DNA of 64,000 bases from Ottowia testudinis (GTDB lineage Bacteria > Pseudomonadota > Gammaproteobacteria > Burkholderiales > Burkholderiaceae_C). Of this stretch, positions 1 through 7,151 are shown piece by piece (within the stretch, counting starts at the first letter, position 1; each line of letters opens with the position of its first letter). Both the position numbers and the translations under genes were made by a program. The DNA lies in contig NZ_CP071796.1 of assembly GCF_017498525.1 (NCBI RefSeq), positions 1,984,001 to 2,048,000 of the forward strand. The letters are read 5' to 3'. Under the pieces are notes generated by a model. That model saw nothing but the letters and a program-made list of their open reading frames with translations, searched no databases and was not told where the DNA came from.

Positions 1-673
1 CGGTGGTGACCAGGTCGGCGCCTTCGCAGGCCTTGCGCGGGTTGGCGAAGTTCTGCCACCGCTTGCCGGCGCCATCGCCGTCGAGTGTGGCCAGTTGAGT
101 GTCGACCTCGTACCCGCGCGGGGTGGACACCCGCAGCGTGAAGCCCAGCAGCGCCGCCGCCTGCGCCCAGGTGTTGGCCATGTTGTTGCCGTCGCCGATC
201 CAGGCCACCGTCTTGCCCTGGATCGGGCCACGGTGCTCGATGAAGGTGAAGATGTCGGCCAAGATCTGGCAGGGGTGGTACTCGTTGGTCAGCCCGTTGA
301 TGACCGGCACGCGCGAATGCGCGGCGAACTGCTCGATGCGCGCCTGCTCGAACGTGCGGATCATCACGATGTCGACCATGCGGCTGATGACGCGCGCCGT
401 GTCTTCAATGGGCTCGGCACGGCCCAGCTGGCTGCCCGCGCTGGTCAGGTTGACCACGCTGCCGCCCAGCTGGTACATGCCGGCCTCGAAGCTGACGCGG
501 GTGCGGGTGCTGGCTTTTTCGAAGATCATGGCCAGCGTGCGGTCGCTCAAGGGATGGTGCTTTTCGTACTGCTTGAACTTGCGCTTGATGAGTGCGGCGC
601 GCTCGAACAGGTAGGCGTATTCATCGGCCGTGAAATCGGCAAACTGCAGGTAGTGCTTGATCGGCGCGGCCAT
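1..673 (-). CDS. argF: ornithine carbamoyltransferase, 3' end cut by window edge
   Basis: Transfers the carbamoyl group from carbamoyl phosphate to ornithine to make citrulline in cytoplasmic arginine synthesis. The minus-strand reading from ATG at 673 begins MAAPIKHYLQFADFT and contains the carbamoyl-phosphate motif STRTR near residue 57 and a downstream WIGDGNNMANTW segment typical of OTCases. About 224 residues are visible and the C-terminal third, with the ornithine-binding HCLP motif, lies outside the window. The start codon is one base after the argD stop, so the two genes are almost certainly one arginine transcript. The family call is firm; only completeness is unknown. Confidence 0.93.
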   Translation of the reverse strand, partial: MAAPIKHYLQFADFTADEYAYLFERAALIKRKFKQYEKHHPLSDRTLAMIFEKASTRTRVSFEAGMYQLGGSVVNLTSAGSQLGRAEPIEDTARVISRMVDIVMIRTFEQARIEQFAAHSRVPVINGLTNEYHPCQILADIFTFIEHRGPIQGKTVAWIGDGNNMANTWAQAAALLGFTLRVSTPRGYEVDTQLATLDGDGAGKRWQNFANPRKACEGADLVTT

Positions 674-674
674 C

Positions 675-1871
675 TCACTCTTTCAGAAACGCCTCGATCA
701 GCGGCACCAGGATGGCGACGATCTCGTCGGCTTCCTTATCGCTCAGGATCAGCGGTGGCACCAGGCGGATCACGCTGTCGGCGGTGACGCTGATCAGCAG
801 CCCCGCATCGGCCGCGCGCTGCGTCAACGCACCGCAGGGCTTGGTCAGCTCGACGCCGATCATCAGGCCCTGGCCGCGCACTTCCTTCACGCCGGGGTTA
901 CCGGCCAGCGCCTTTTCCAGCGCGGCCTTCAGGTGCGCGCCGACCTTGGCGGCGTTGTCCAGCAGCTTGTCTTCTTCCATGATGCGGATCGTTTCGACCC
1001 CCGCGCGCATGGCCAGCGGATTGCCGCCAAAGGTGGTGCCGTGGTTGCCGGGCTGGAAGATGTGGGCGGCCTTGGGCCCCGCCACCACGGCGCCGATCGG
1101 CACGCCCGAGCCCAGCCCCTTCGCCAGCGGCATCACGTCGGGCTGGATGCCCGCCCACTGGTGCGCGAACCACTTGCCGGTGCGGCCCATGCCGCACTGC
1201 ACCTCATCGATCATCAGCAGCCAGTCTTTCTGGTCGCAGAGTTCACGTACCTGCTTAAGGTACTCCGCGCGCATGGGGTTCACGCCGCCTTCGCCCTGGA
1301 TGGTCTCGAAGAACACGGCAACCACGTTGGGGTTGCCCTCCGTGGCCTTTTTCAGTGCCTCAATGTCGTTCAGCGGCACGCGGATGAACCCCTCGACCAG
1401 CGGCTCGAAGCCCTTTTGCACCTTGGGGTTGCCCGTGGCGCTGAGCGTGGCGATGCTGCGGCCGTGAAAGGCTCGCTCATAAACCACCACCTCGGGCCGC
1501 GCGATGCCCTTGTCGTGGCCGAACTTGCGCGCCAGCTTGAGCGCGGCCTCGTTGGCCTCCATCCCTGTGGAGCAGAAAAACACGTTGGTCAGGCCCGACA
1601 GCTCGGTCAGCTTCTTGGCCAGCACCTCGGCGTTGGGCACGTGGTAGTAGTTGCTGGTGTGGATGAGCTTGCCGATCTGATTCTGCAGTGCGGGCACCAG
1701 CTTGGGGTGGTTGTGGCCCAGCGTGTTGACGGCGATGCCGCCCAGCGCGTCGAGGTAGCGCTTGCCGTTGACATCCCATACGTGGCAGCCTTGACCATGG
1801 TCCAGGGCAATCGGCACCCGGGCGTAGGTGTTCATGGTGTGTGGCGAGGCGGCTTCGATATGGGCGGTCAC
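675..1871 (-). CDS. argD: acetylornithine aminotransferase
   Basis: PLP enzyme that converts N-acetylglutamate semialdehyde to N-acetylornithine in arginine synthesis, and often also acts in lysine synthesis. The sequence shows the class-III aminotransferase pattern: GMEANEAALKLAR for the cofactor phosphate, LLMIDEVQCGMGRTG holding the PLP-contacting aspartate, and the Schiff-base lysine in PLAKGLGSG. I chose GTG at 1871 because an AAGGAG ribosome site lies about 7 bases upstream and the resulting 398 aa is the normal family length. An open frame continues upstream to 2003 but looks unconserved. It is followed by argF after one base. Confidence 0.93.
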   Translation of the reverse strand: MTAHIEAASPHTMNTYARVPIALDHGQGCHVWDVNGKRYLDALGGIAVNTLGHNHPKLVPALQNQIGKLIHTSNYYHVPNAEVLAKKLTELSGLTNVFFCSTGMEANEAALKLARKFGHDKGIARPEVVVYERAFHGRSIATLSATGNPKVQKGFEPLVEGFIRVPLNDIEALKKATEGNPNVVAVFFETIQGEGGVNPMRAEYLKQVRELCDQKDWLLMIDEVQCGMGRTGKWFAHQWAGIQPDVMPLAKGLGSGVPIGAVVAGPKAAHIFQPGNHGTTFGGNPLAMRAGVETIRIMEEDKLLDNAAKVGAHLKAALEKALAGNPGVKEVRGQGLMIGVELTKPCGALTQRAADAGLLISVTADSVIRLVPPLILSDKEADEIVAILVPLIEAFLKE

Positions 1872-2063
1872 GGGCGGCTCCTTGAAATGAAAATCGGGCC
1901 AACGAGGCCCGTTGAAGATGCATTCTAGGGCGTGCGCCGGGGCGCTTTGTTGACGTCTTCTCATGACTGTCATGCGCGGTGCGGCCGGCCCGGCGCGCCC
2001 CACGGGCTACAATTTTCTGTTGCGCCGCAGCACACTCTGTGGCGGTGCCCGATCTCCGCATTC

Positions 2064-2429
2064 ATGTCAGCCACCCCCTCCAGCAACGAAGTCTTCATCC
2101 GCGGCATCACGCGCGATGGGCGCACGTTCCGCCCCAGCGACTGGGCCGAGCGGTTGGCCGGCGTGATGGCGCAGTTCCGCCCCGGCGGGGCCGCGCGCCC
2201 GGGCGGGCATATCGCGTATTCGCCCTGGTGCGTGCCGACCACCCTGGACGGTGCCAAGTGCGTGGTGGTCAACCGTGCACTGCGCGATCACGAGCCCATG
2301 GCTTGGGACTTCGTGATGGGCTTCGCCAAAGACAACGAACTTCAGGTCATCGAGGCGTGCCTGCTGCCGGATTCAATTGCATCCGTGCCCGATGCTGATT
2401 CAAGTGCCCAATCGGCCTCCAGCGCTTGA
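2064..2429 (+). CDS. DUF3579 family protein
   Basis: A 121 aa soluble protein of the DUF3579 family, common in Burkholderiales and of unknown function. The conserved core is visible as FIRGITRDGRTFRPSDWAERL near the start, then HIAYSPWCVPTTLDGAKCVVV and DFVMGFAKDN. The ATG at 2064 matches the usual family start; an upstream in-frame extension to 1932 is not supported. The last roughly 15 residues (DADSSAQSASSA) are encoded by a copy of dispersed repeat A that runs through the stop codon, so the C-terminus is probably repeat-derived. Confidence 0.8.
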   Translation: MSATPSSNEVFIRGITRDGRTFRPSDWAERLAGVMAQFRPGGAARPGGHIAYSPWCVPTTLDGAKCVVVNRALRDHEPMAWDFVMGFAKDNELQVIEACLLPDSIASVPDADSSAQSASSA

Positions 2430-2463
2430 CTGGAAAGCGCGACCAGCTCCTGTTTCTATAGTA
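2398..2463 (+). repeat. dispersed repeat A copy overlapping the DUF3579 stop
   Basis: Shows the full layout of the family: a CAATCGGCCTCCAGCGCTTG left part, AAGCGCGACCAGCT in place of the core, then a TTTCTATAGTA tail. It encodes the C-terminus of the upstream gene. Confidence 0.7.
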
Positions 2464-2476
2464 AACGCCCGCAAAA

Positions 2477-2510
2477 AAACCGCCCGAAGGCGGTTTCTCT
2501 GCTTTTTTGC
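2477..2510. terminator. bidirectional intrinsic terminator between DUF3579 and rpsT
   Basis: Perfect 8 bp stem AAACCGCC/GGCGGTTT with a CGAA loop at 2477-2496. It is flanked by an A run on the left (a T run for the minus strand) and CTTTTTT on the right, so it can end transcripts from both convergent genes. Confidence 0.85.
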
Positions 2511-2591
2511 CGACAGCGCACCCGATACAAACAGCGGCGGGGTGGGGATGCTGCCATCCGCCCCGGCCGGGCGGTTTGCCTGAGTTGACCG

Positions 2592-2897
2592 TCAGGCGGC
2601 GGCTTGGGTGGCCAGGGTCTTGACCTTGGCCGACAGACGGCTCTTGTCGCGAGCGGCCTTGTTCTTGTGGAAGATGCCCTTGTCGGCGATGGTGTCGACC
2701 ACCGACTGCATCAGCGCGAAAGCGCTGCTGGCTTTTTCCTTGTCACCGGCGAGAACTGCCTTTTCGACATTCTTCACCGCAGTGCGGTATTTGGAGCGCA
2801 GCGAGGTGTTCGCAGCGTTCAGTTTGACGTTCTGGCGGGCGCGTTTGCGGCCCGATGCCAGGCGGGGGTTTTTCTTTTTGGGCTTTCCAGCGGCCAT
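2592..2897 (-). CDS. rpsT: 30S ribosomal protein S20
   Basis: Small-subunit protein that binds 16S rRNA early in assembly. The 101 aa product is Lys/Arg-rich, starts [20 protein letters not shown] and contains the S20 signature region [21 protein letters not shown] and [19 protein letters not shown]. The length is slightly above the usual 87 aa because of the extended N-terminus seen in this lineage. It is monocistronic, convergent with DUF3579 and shares its bidirectional terminator. Confidence 0.95.
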   Translation of the reverse strand: MAAGKPKKKNPRLASGRKRARQNVKLNAANTSLRSKYRTAVKNVEKAVLAGDKEKASSAFALMQSVVDTIADKGIFHKNKAARDKSRLSAKVKTLATQAAA

Positions 2898-2944
2898 GAA
2901 AGTGTTCCTTTAGAGTTTGTGGATGTTGTCGGCAAAGCCTTCAA

Positions 2945-3718
2945 TTATATATCCATCTTGTTGAACAAGAAGCGTGGCAGATGGCGAATGACCAGCATGA
3001 TGAGCGCCCACTTGCCCGGCACGTAGGCCACGGGCTGACCGCGGTCGATGGCGCCAACGATTGCCTTGGCCACCCTATCCACGGGCGCTAGCCTAGCTCC
3101 TTCGGCTTTTAGGTGCGCCGTCATGGGTGTGTCGGTGGGGCCGGGCTTGATGAGTATGGCGCACACAGGGCTGCCTTCAAGCGCCAGCCGGTGCTGCAGC
3201 CCTTGGACATATCGCGTCACCAGCGCCTTGGCGGCGCCATAGACATAGTTGGACTTACGCCCGCGGTCGCCCGCCACCGAGCCGATGACGGCCACAGTGC
3301 CGCGCCCGGCTTGCTGCATGGAGCGCACGAACGCCTCCGCATAAAGCACTGGCGAGATGCCGTTTAGGGCCAGCGCTTGGCCGCCCGCTGCAATATCTTG
3401 CTGGCAGAGTGCCTGGTCGGGCAGCAGGCCGTGGGCGATGAGGGCGATGTCCGCCGGCAATTCGGCAGCAGCGCGGGAGACCACCGCTTCTATGTTCTGC
3501 GGGTCGTTCGCGTCACCCTGTGACAATACCTCTATGCGGGCCTTGGGCGCGCGCACGGCCAGGTCCGCGGCAATGCGTTCGAGCCGTGCCACGTCGCGCC
3601 CCACGAGCGTGATGCGCTCGGGCTGGCGCAAGGCCCACAGTCTCGCGCAGTGCTCGGCGATCGCGGAGGTAGCGCCTACGATGACGATGTGGGCGGCATT
3701 GGGCTGAGAAAGTGTCAT
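2945..3718 (-). CDS. SDR oxidoreductase, DprE2-like
   Basis: Short-chain dehydrogenase with an N-terminal Rossmann motif GATSAIA at about residue 15, a catalytic Ser in VIGSVAGDRG and the YxxxK pair in YVYGAAK. Placed next to a DprE1-like oxidase, GtrA, a UbiA transferase and a PAP2 phosphatase, it is most simply the NADH-dependent 2-keto reductase step (DprE2) that, with DprE1, epimerises polyprenyl-phosphoryl ribose to arabinose. Start is ATG 3718; a TTG six bases upstream is also possible and neither has a clear ribosome site. Family call is firm; the exact substrate is inferred from context. Confidence 0.82.
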   Translation of the reverse strand: MTLSQPNAAHIVIVGATSAIAEHCARLWALRQPERITLVGRDVARLERIAADLAVRAPKARIEVLSQGDANDPQNIEAVVSRAAAELPADIALIAHGLLPDQALCQQDIAAGGQALALNGISPVLYAEAFVRSMQQAGRGTVAVIGSVAGDRGRKSNYVYGAAKALVTRYVQGLQHRLALEGSPVCAILIKPGPTDTPMTAHLKAEGARLAPVDRVAKAIVGAIDRGQPVAYVPGKWALIMLVIRHLPRFLFNKMDI

Positions 3719-3730
3719 GGTCAAAGGGTT

Positions 3731-3832
3731 CTATGAAATCAGGAGCTGCTTACGCTGGTTGCATCAAGATTTCAGATCGCTTTGATCTGAAACCGTTGTG
3801 TGGCGGGCGCGATCAGCTATCAGATAAGTAGG
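3731..3832. repeat. two diverged repeat A half-copies, opposite orientation
   Basis: The left part carries GAGCTGCTTACGCTGGT (minus orientation) and the right part GCGCGATCAGCTATCAGATA (plus orientation). Together they fill the gap between the DprE1-like and DprE2-like genes. Confidence 0.5.
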
Positions 3833-3850
3833 TGTCGTTGCCTTTTGGAC

Positions 3851-5185
3851 TCACTTACCCATGAGCCGCCGCGACATGGCCGAACTGATGCCCGGATCGC
3901 GATGCAGCAGAAATTCAGCTAAGTGTGGATAGGCGGCTTCGAAGCGTGCGCGTGGCCAGCGGGCGTCCTTGGCCAGGTACACGCGCCCGCCCGCCGCGTG
4001 AACGATGGCGTCCAGCCGCGCCAGCAGCGCCAGCGTGGCGCCGCCACGGTTGGGAAAGTCGAGCGCCAATGTCACCCCCGGCTGCGCGAAGCTGAGCAAG
4101 CCCAGTGACGGCAGCTCGCCTAGTGTCTTGAGAACTGCGAGAAACGAGCCCTGGCCCGCACGTGAGATGGCCGTCAGCATGGCCTGCACCGCCTCGCGCC
4201 CGCCCACCGAGGGCACCACGCTCTGATATTGATAAAAGCCGTGCGGGCCGTACATACGGTTCCAGCCGTGCAGGTTGTCCAGCGGGTAGAAAAACCGCTC
4301 ATAGTGTGCCAGTGCATGCCTCGCCTTGCGCCGTTGCGCGTGGTAGTAAGCAAAGTTGAAGGCTTTGAGCGACAACGGGTTGACCAGCGACACTGGCGGC
4401 GTAAAGGGCATGTGCCGGCTGCGTGCGAGCGGTGCATCGCGCTCCACGCCGGCAGCCGGGTTGGCGCGCAGAAAAATACCGCGCGTGCCGCTTCGGCGGC
4501 TCAGGCAGTCGAGCCACGAGACGGTATGTACCCAGCCGGTGCGCTCGGATTCGGCCGAGAGGGCGAAAAACTCGTCCAACGTACCGAATGGAATGGTTTC
4601 GGTTTTGAGCCACGGGCCGTCGCTCCGCTCCAATTGCAAATCCGCCTCTGTGATCACGCCGGTCAGGCCCAGCCCGCCCACGGTGGCGGCAAACAACGCG
4701 GCGTGCGGGCCTTGCGGGGCGATGTCCAGTACCTCGCCGTCGCTGCGTGCCAGACGTATGCGTCGTAAGTGGTGGCCGAAGGTGCCCGCCAAGTGATGGT
4801 TCTTGCCGTGCACGTCGTTGGCGATGGCGCCGCCCACGGTAACGATTTGCGTGCCGGGCGTCACGGGCAACATCCAGCCGCGCGGCAACGCCAGGCGCTG
4901 TATGTCGCGCAGCAGTGCACCTGCTTCGCAGCGAAGTACGCCACCGGCCTGGTCGAAATGGATGAAGCGGTCCAATCCGCGTGTTGCCCACAACGCACCA
5001 TGTGGATTGAGCGCTGCATCGCCATAACTTCGCCCGGCGCCATGGGCGATGCCGGGGCGCCCTGCGCGCAGCGCGTGCGGCACCTCGCCTACGTTGGTAA
5101 GCGGCAACCAGGTGTGCGGCTCTCGGCTAAGGCGGCCCCAGCTTTCGACGGGGGTGATGGCTTCGGGCGGCATTGCGTCAGGCAT
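3851..5185 (-). CDS. FAD-binding oxidoreductase, DprE1-like
   Basis: A 444 aa FAD-linked oxidase of the decaprenylphosphoryl-ribose 2'-oxidase type. The N-terminal FAD-binding half shows GIAHGAGRSYGDAAL at about residue 45 and the pyrophosphate loop TPGTQIVTVGGAIANDVHGK; the C-terminal half ends with the family-typical VYLAKDARW segment. The known enzyme oxidises the 2'-OH of polyprenyl-phosphoryl ribose, which DprE2 then reduces to arabinose. Length matches the mycobacterial protein. The ATG at 5185 overlaps the gtrA stop by 8 bp, and the DprE2-like gene follows downstream after a repeat-filled gap. Confidence 0.83.
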   Translation of the reverse strand: MPDAMPPEAITPVESWGRLSREPHTWLPLTNVGEVPHALRAGRPGIAHGAGRSYGDAALNPHGALWATRGLDRFIHFDQAGGVLRCEAGALLRDIQRLALPRGWMLPVTPGTQIVTVGGAIANDVHGKNHHLAGTFGHHLRRIRLARSDGEVLDIAPQGPHAALFAATVGGLGLTGVITEADLQLERSDGPWLKTETIPFGTLDEFFALSAESERTGWVHTVSWLDCLSRRSGTRGIFLRANPAAGVERDAPLARSRHMPFTPPVSLVNPLSLKAFNFAYYHAQRRKARHALAHYERFFYPLDNLHGWNRMYGPHGFYQYQSVVPSVGGREAVQAMLTAISRAGQGSFLAVLKTLGELPSLGLLSFAQPGVTLALDFPNRGGATLALLARLDAIVHAAGGRVYLAKDARWPRARFEAAYPHLAEFLLHRDPGISSAMSRRLMGK

Positions 5186-5594
5186 GGGGCGCGGTCGCGG
5201 TAGGGGCGCGAAAGACGAAATGCTTGTCCAATTGGTACTTGGCTAGGTAGCCAATGGCAAGACCCAATGCGCCGCCTAGATAGCGCATCTCACGTGTGCC
5301 GAAAACGGCGTGGAAGCCGAACTCGAAGCCCCAGAAAATCACCGTGGTCAGCACGCCCATCAGCGTGTAGAGCGCAAAGGTTTTGCCATCGTGCGCGGCA
5401 CTCTGGGCTTTAAAACGAAAGATGTAACGCTTGTCCAGCATGTATTTAACCACCAGACCCACCGCCGTGCCAGCTAGCACCGACAGCGTCACGGTGTAGG
5501 GGCCGTGCCACCACCGCAGCCACATGTCCTGCGCGCCAATATTGGCAGCCGTGGCAAGCGCCGCGAACACAGCGTAGAGCAGCGCAATGCGCAT
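5178..5594 (-). CDS. GtrA family membrane protein
   Basis: 138 aa with four predicted membrane segments: LLYAVFAALATAANI, VTLSVLAGTAVGLVVKYM, LYTLMGVLTTVIFWG and LGGALGLAIGYLAKY. The conserved GtrA pieces KYMLDKRYIF and KYQLDKHFVF are both present. Family members act in polyprenyl-linked sugar translocation or as recruiters in cell-wall polysaccharide assembly; a GtrA protein also accompanies the mycobacterial arabinan genes. It precedes and overlaps the DprE1-like gene. ATG 5594 is preferred; an in-frame upstream codon at 5642 would overlap the divergent ubiA-like gene. Confidence 0.82.
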   Translation of the reverse strand: MRIALLYAVFAALATAANIGAQDMWLRWWHGPYTVTLSVLAGTAVGLVVKYMLDKRYIFRFKAQSAAHDGKTFALYTLMGVLTTVIFWGFEFGFHAVFGTREMRYLGGALGLAIGYLAKYQLDKHFVFRAPTATAPHA

Positions 5595-5618
5595 CGGGCA
5601 CAATCCTCGGGAGTTTTC

Positions 5619-6515
5619 ATGAAAAGCAAAGCCTTGAATCATAGCGTTGTAACTTTTTCCATCCCGCAGCGGTTGGCCGGTCTGATGGTGCTGATGCGGC
5701 CGAGGCAGTGGGTCAAGAACGTCTTTGTGCTGGCGCCGCTGCTGTTTACCGGCATGTTTGCTCAGTCCTCAGCGGTCAAGCAAGCGCTGTTGTCTATGCT
5801 GCTGTTTTGCATGGCGTCATCGGCCACCTACGTTGTCAACGACTGGCGCGACATTGAGCGCGACCGGCGCCACCCCACCAAGCGCCACAAGCGTCCCATG
5901 GCCGCCGGCAGCGTGACGCGACCTGCGGCGGCGGCCCTGCTGGTGACGCTCTACGCGCTGTTGGCACTGGGCGCGTTGGTGCAGCCCAAGGTGATGAGTG
6001 TGATTGCCATCTACATTGTGCTGAATCTGGCTTACAGCTTTGGCTTGAAGCACCAACCCGTGGTGGACATCTTCATCATCGCCAGCGGATTTGTGCTGCG
6101 TGTGATCGCTGGTGCCATGGCCTTGAGCGTCCCCGTGTCGTCATGGATGTTTGTCACCACACTTTGCCTGGCGCTGTACTTGGCGGCCGTCAAGCGCCGG
6201 CAGGAGCTGGCACGCAGCGGTACCGGCAGCCGTGAAGTGCTGCAAAAATACTCATTGGGGTTGATTGACCGCTACGCCGAGATGTCGGCCACTGGGGCGC
6301 TGGTGTTCTACAGCCTGTTCGTGATGTCGGCCCACACCGAGCTGATCGTGACTATTCCGCTCGTGCTCTTTGGCATTTTTCGTTACTGGTATGTCGTGGA
6401 GCAAAAAGGCGGCGGTGAATCGCCCACCGATGCGCTGCTGACCGATTGGCAACTGATGATAACGGGAATGGCTTGGGTGGTTCTGTGCGCGTGGCGCCTG
6501 GCGGGAGGCTCATAA
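5619..6515 (+). CDS. UbiA-family prenyltransferase, decaprenyl-phosphate phosphoribosyltransferase-like
   Basis: A 298 aa polytopic membrane protein with the UbiA signature NDWRDIERDRRHPTKRHKRP at about residue 90, whose acidic residues bind Mg and pyrophosphate, and a second acidic site near VVDIFIIASGFVLR. In the mycobacterial pathway the homologous enzyme joins phosphoribose from PRPP to decaprenyl phosphate; the neighbouring DprE1/DprE2/GtrA/PAP2 genes support that role over quinone synthesis. ATG 5619 has GGGAG six bases upstream and is only 24 bp from the divergent gtrA start. The stop overlaps the next start as TAATG. Confidence 0.82.
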   Translation: MKSKALNHSVVTFSIPQRLAGLMVLMRPRQWVKNVFVLAPLLFTGMFAQSSAVKQALLSMLLFCMASSATYVVNDWRDIERDRRHPTKRHKRPMAAGSVTRPAAAALLVTLYALLALGALVQPKVMSVIAIYIVLNLAYSFGLKHQPVVDIFIIASGFVLRVIAGAMALSVPVSSWMFVTTLCLALYLAAVKRRQELARSGTGSREVLQKYSLGLIDRYAEMSATGALVFYSLFVMSAHTELIVTIPLVLFGIFRYWYVVEQKGGGESPTDALLTDWQLMITGMAWVVLCAWRLAGGS

Positions 6516-6931
6516 TGGATTGGGGCTATGCCGCCACGCCTTTTGCTGCTTGGCTGGTGGCTGGCTGTCTAAAATTTGCCATCAACAGCTTCAAGTCGAA
6601 CAAGCCCGCCTTCGGCCTGATTGGCTACGGCGGCCTGCCCAGCAATCACAGCGCGATTGTCAGCAGCACGGCAGCACTGGTGGCGTTGCGCGAGGGTATT
6701 GAGAGCCCAACCTTCGGTGTGGCAGTCACATTGGCTTTTATCGTCTTGCTGGATGCTTCTAGCCTGCGCCGGCAAGTAGGTCGGCACGCCGAAGCCATTA
6801 ACAGTCTGCGCGGAACCGATAGCGTGCCATTGCGCGAGCGCATGGGGCATACCCGGGTGGAAATCGCCGCTGGCGTGGCGTTGGGCTGCGCCGTCGCACT
6901 GGCGGTGCACTGGTTGCATAAAATCACTTGA
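6515..6931 (+). CDS. divergent PAP2-family membrane phosphatase
   Basis: A 138 aa small membrane protein of the divergent PAP2 (DUF212) group. GGLPSNHSAIVSS carries the PSxHS part of the phosphatase site and GHTRVEIAAGVALG the His-containing second motif. In the analogous pathway a phosphatase removes the 5-phosphate of polyprenyl-phosphoryl-ribose-5-phosphate. It is translationally coupled to the UbiA-like gene (stop and start share one base), so the pair probably makes the polyprenyl-phosphoryl ribose used by the DprE enzymes. An upstream in-frame extension to 6446 lies inside the ubiA-like gene and is rejected. Confidence 0.8.
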   Translation: MDWGYAATPFAAWLVAGCLKFAINSFKSNKPAFGLIGYGGLPSNHSAIVSSTAALVALREGIESPTFGVAVTLAFIVLLDASSLRRQVGRHAEAINSLRGTDSVPLRERMGHTRVEIAAGVALGCAVALAVHWLHKIT

Positions 6932-7151
6932 GCTTGACGAAAATCGGCTGACAGCCAGCTTAATGGCTGCTTGGCGCGTCGAATGTCACGCGCAAGGTGC
7001 TTTTAAATATGCTTGTGCGCGCAAACCTCGTGGCTTGCTGCTGGGCAAGCCTTGAATAATTTTCTCGTTCTTGCTGTTGATCGACTTCAAATTATTAATG
7101 ATTTATTCTGAATAATATTCGGGGCGGTCACAATTCCACGTCTTCGGATAG

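Noticed and set aside
2945-6931. Actinobacterial contamination as the source of the DprE-like genes
   Set aside because: They are flanked by betaproteobacterial genes, include repeat A sequence between them, and related sets are known in Gram-negatives.
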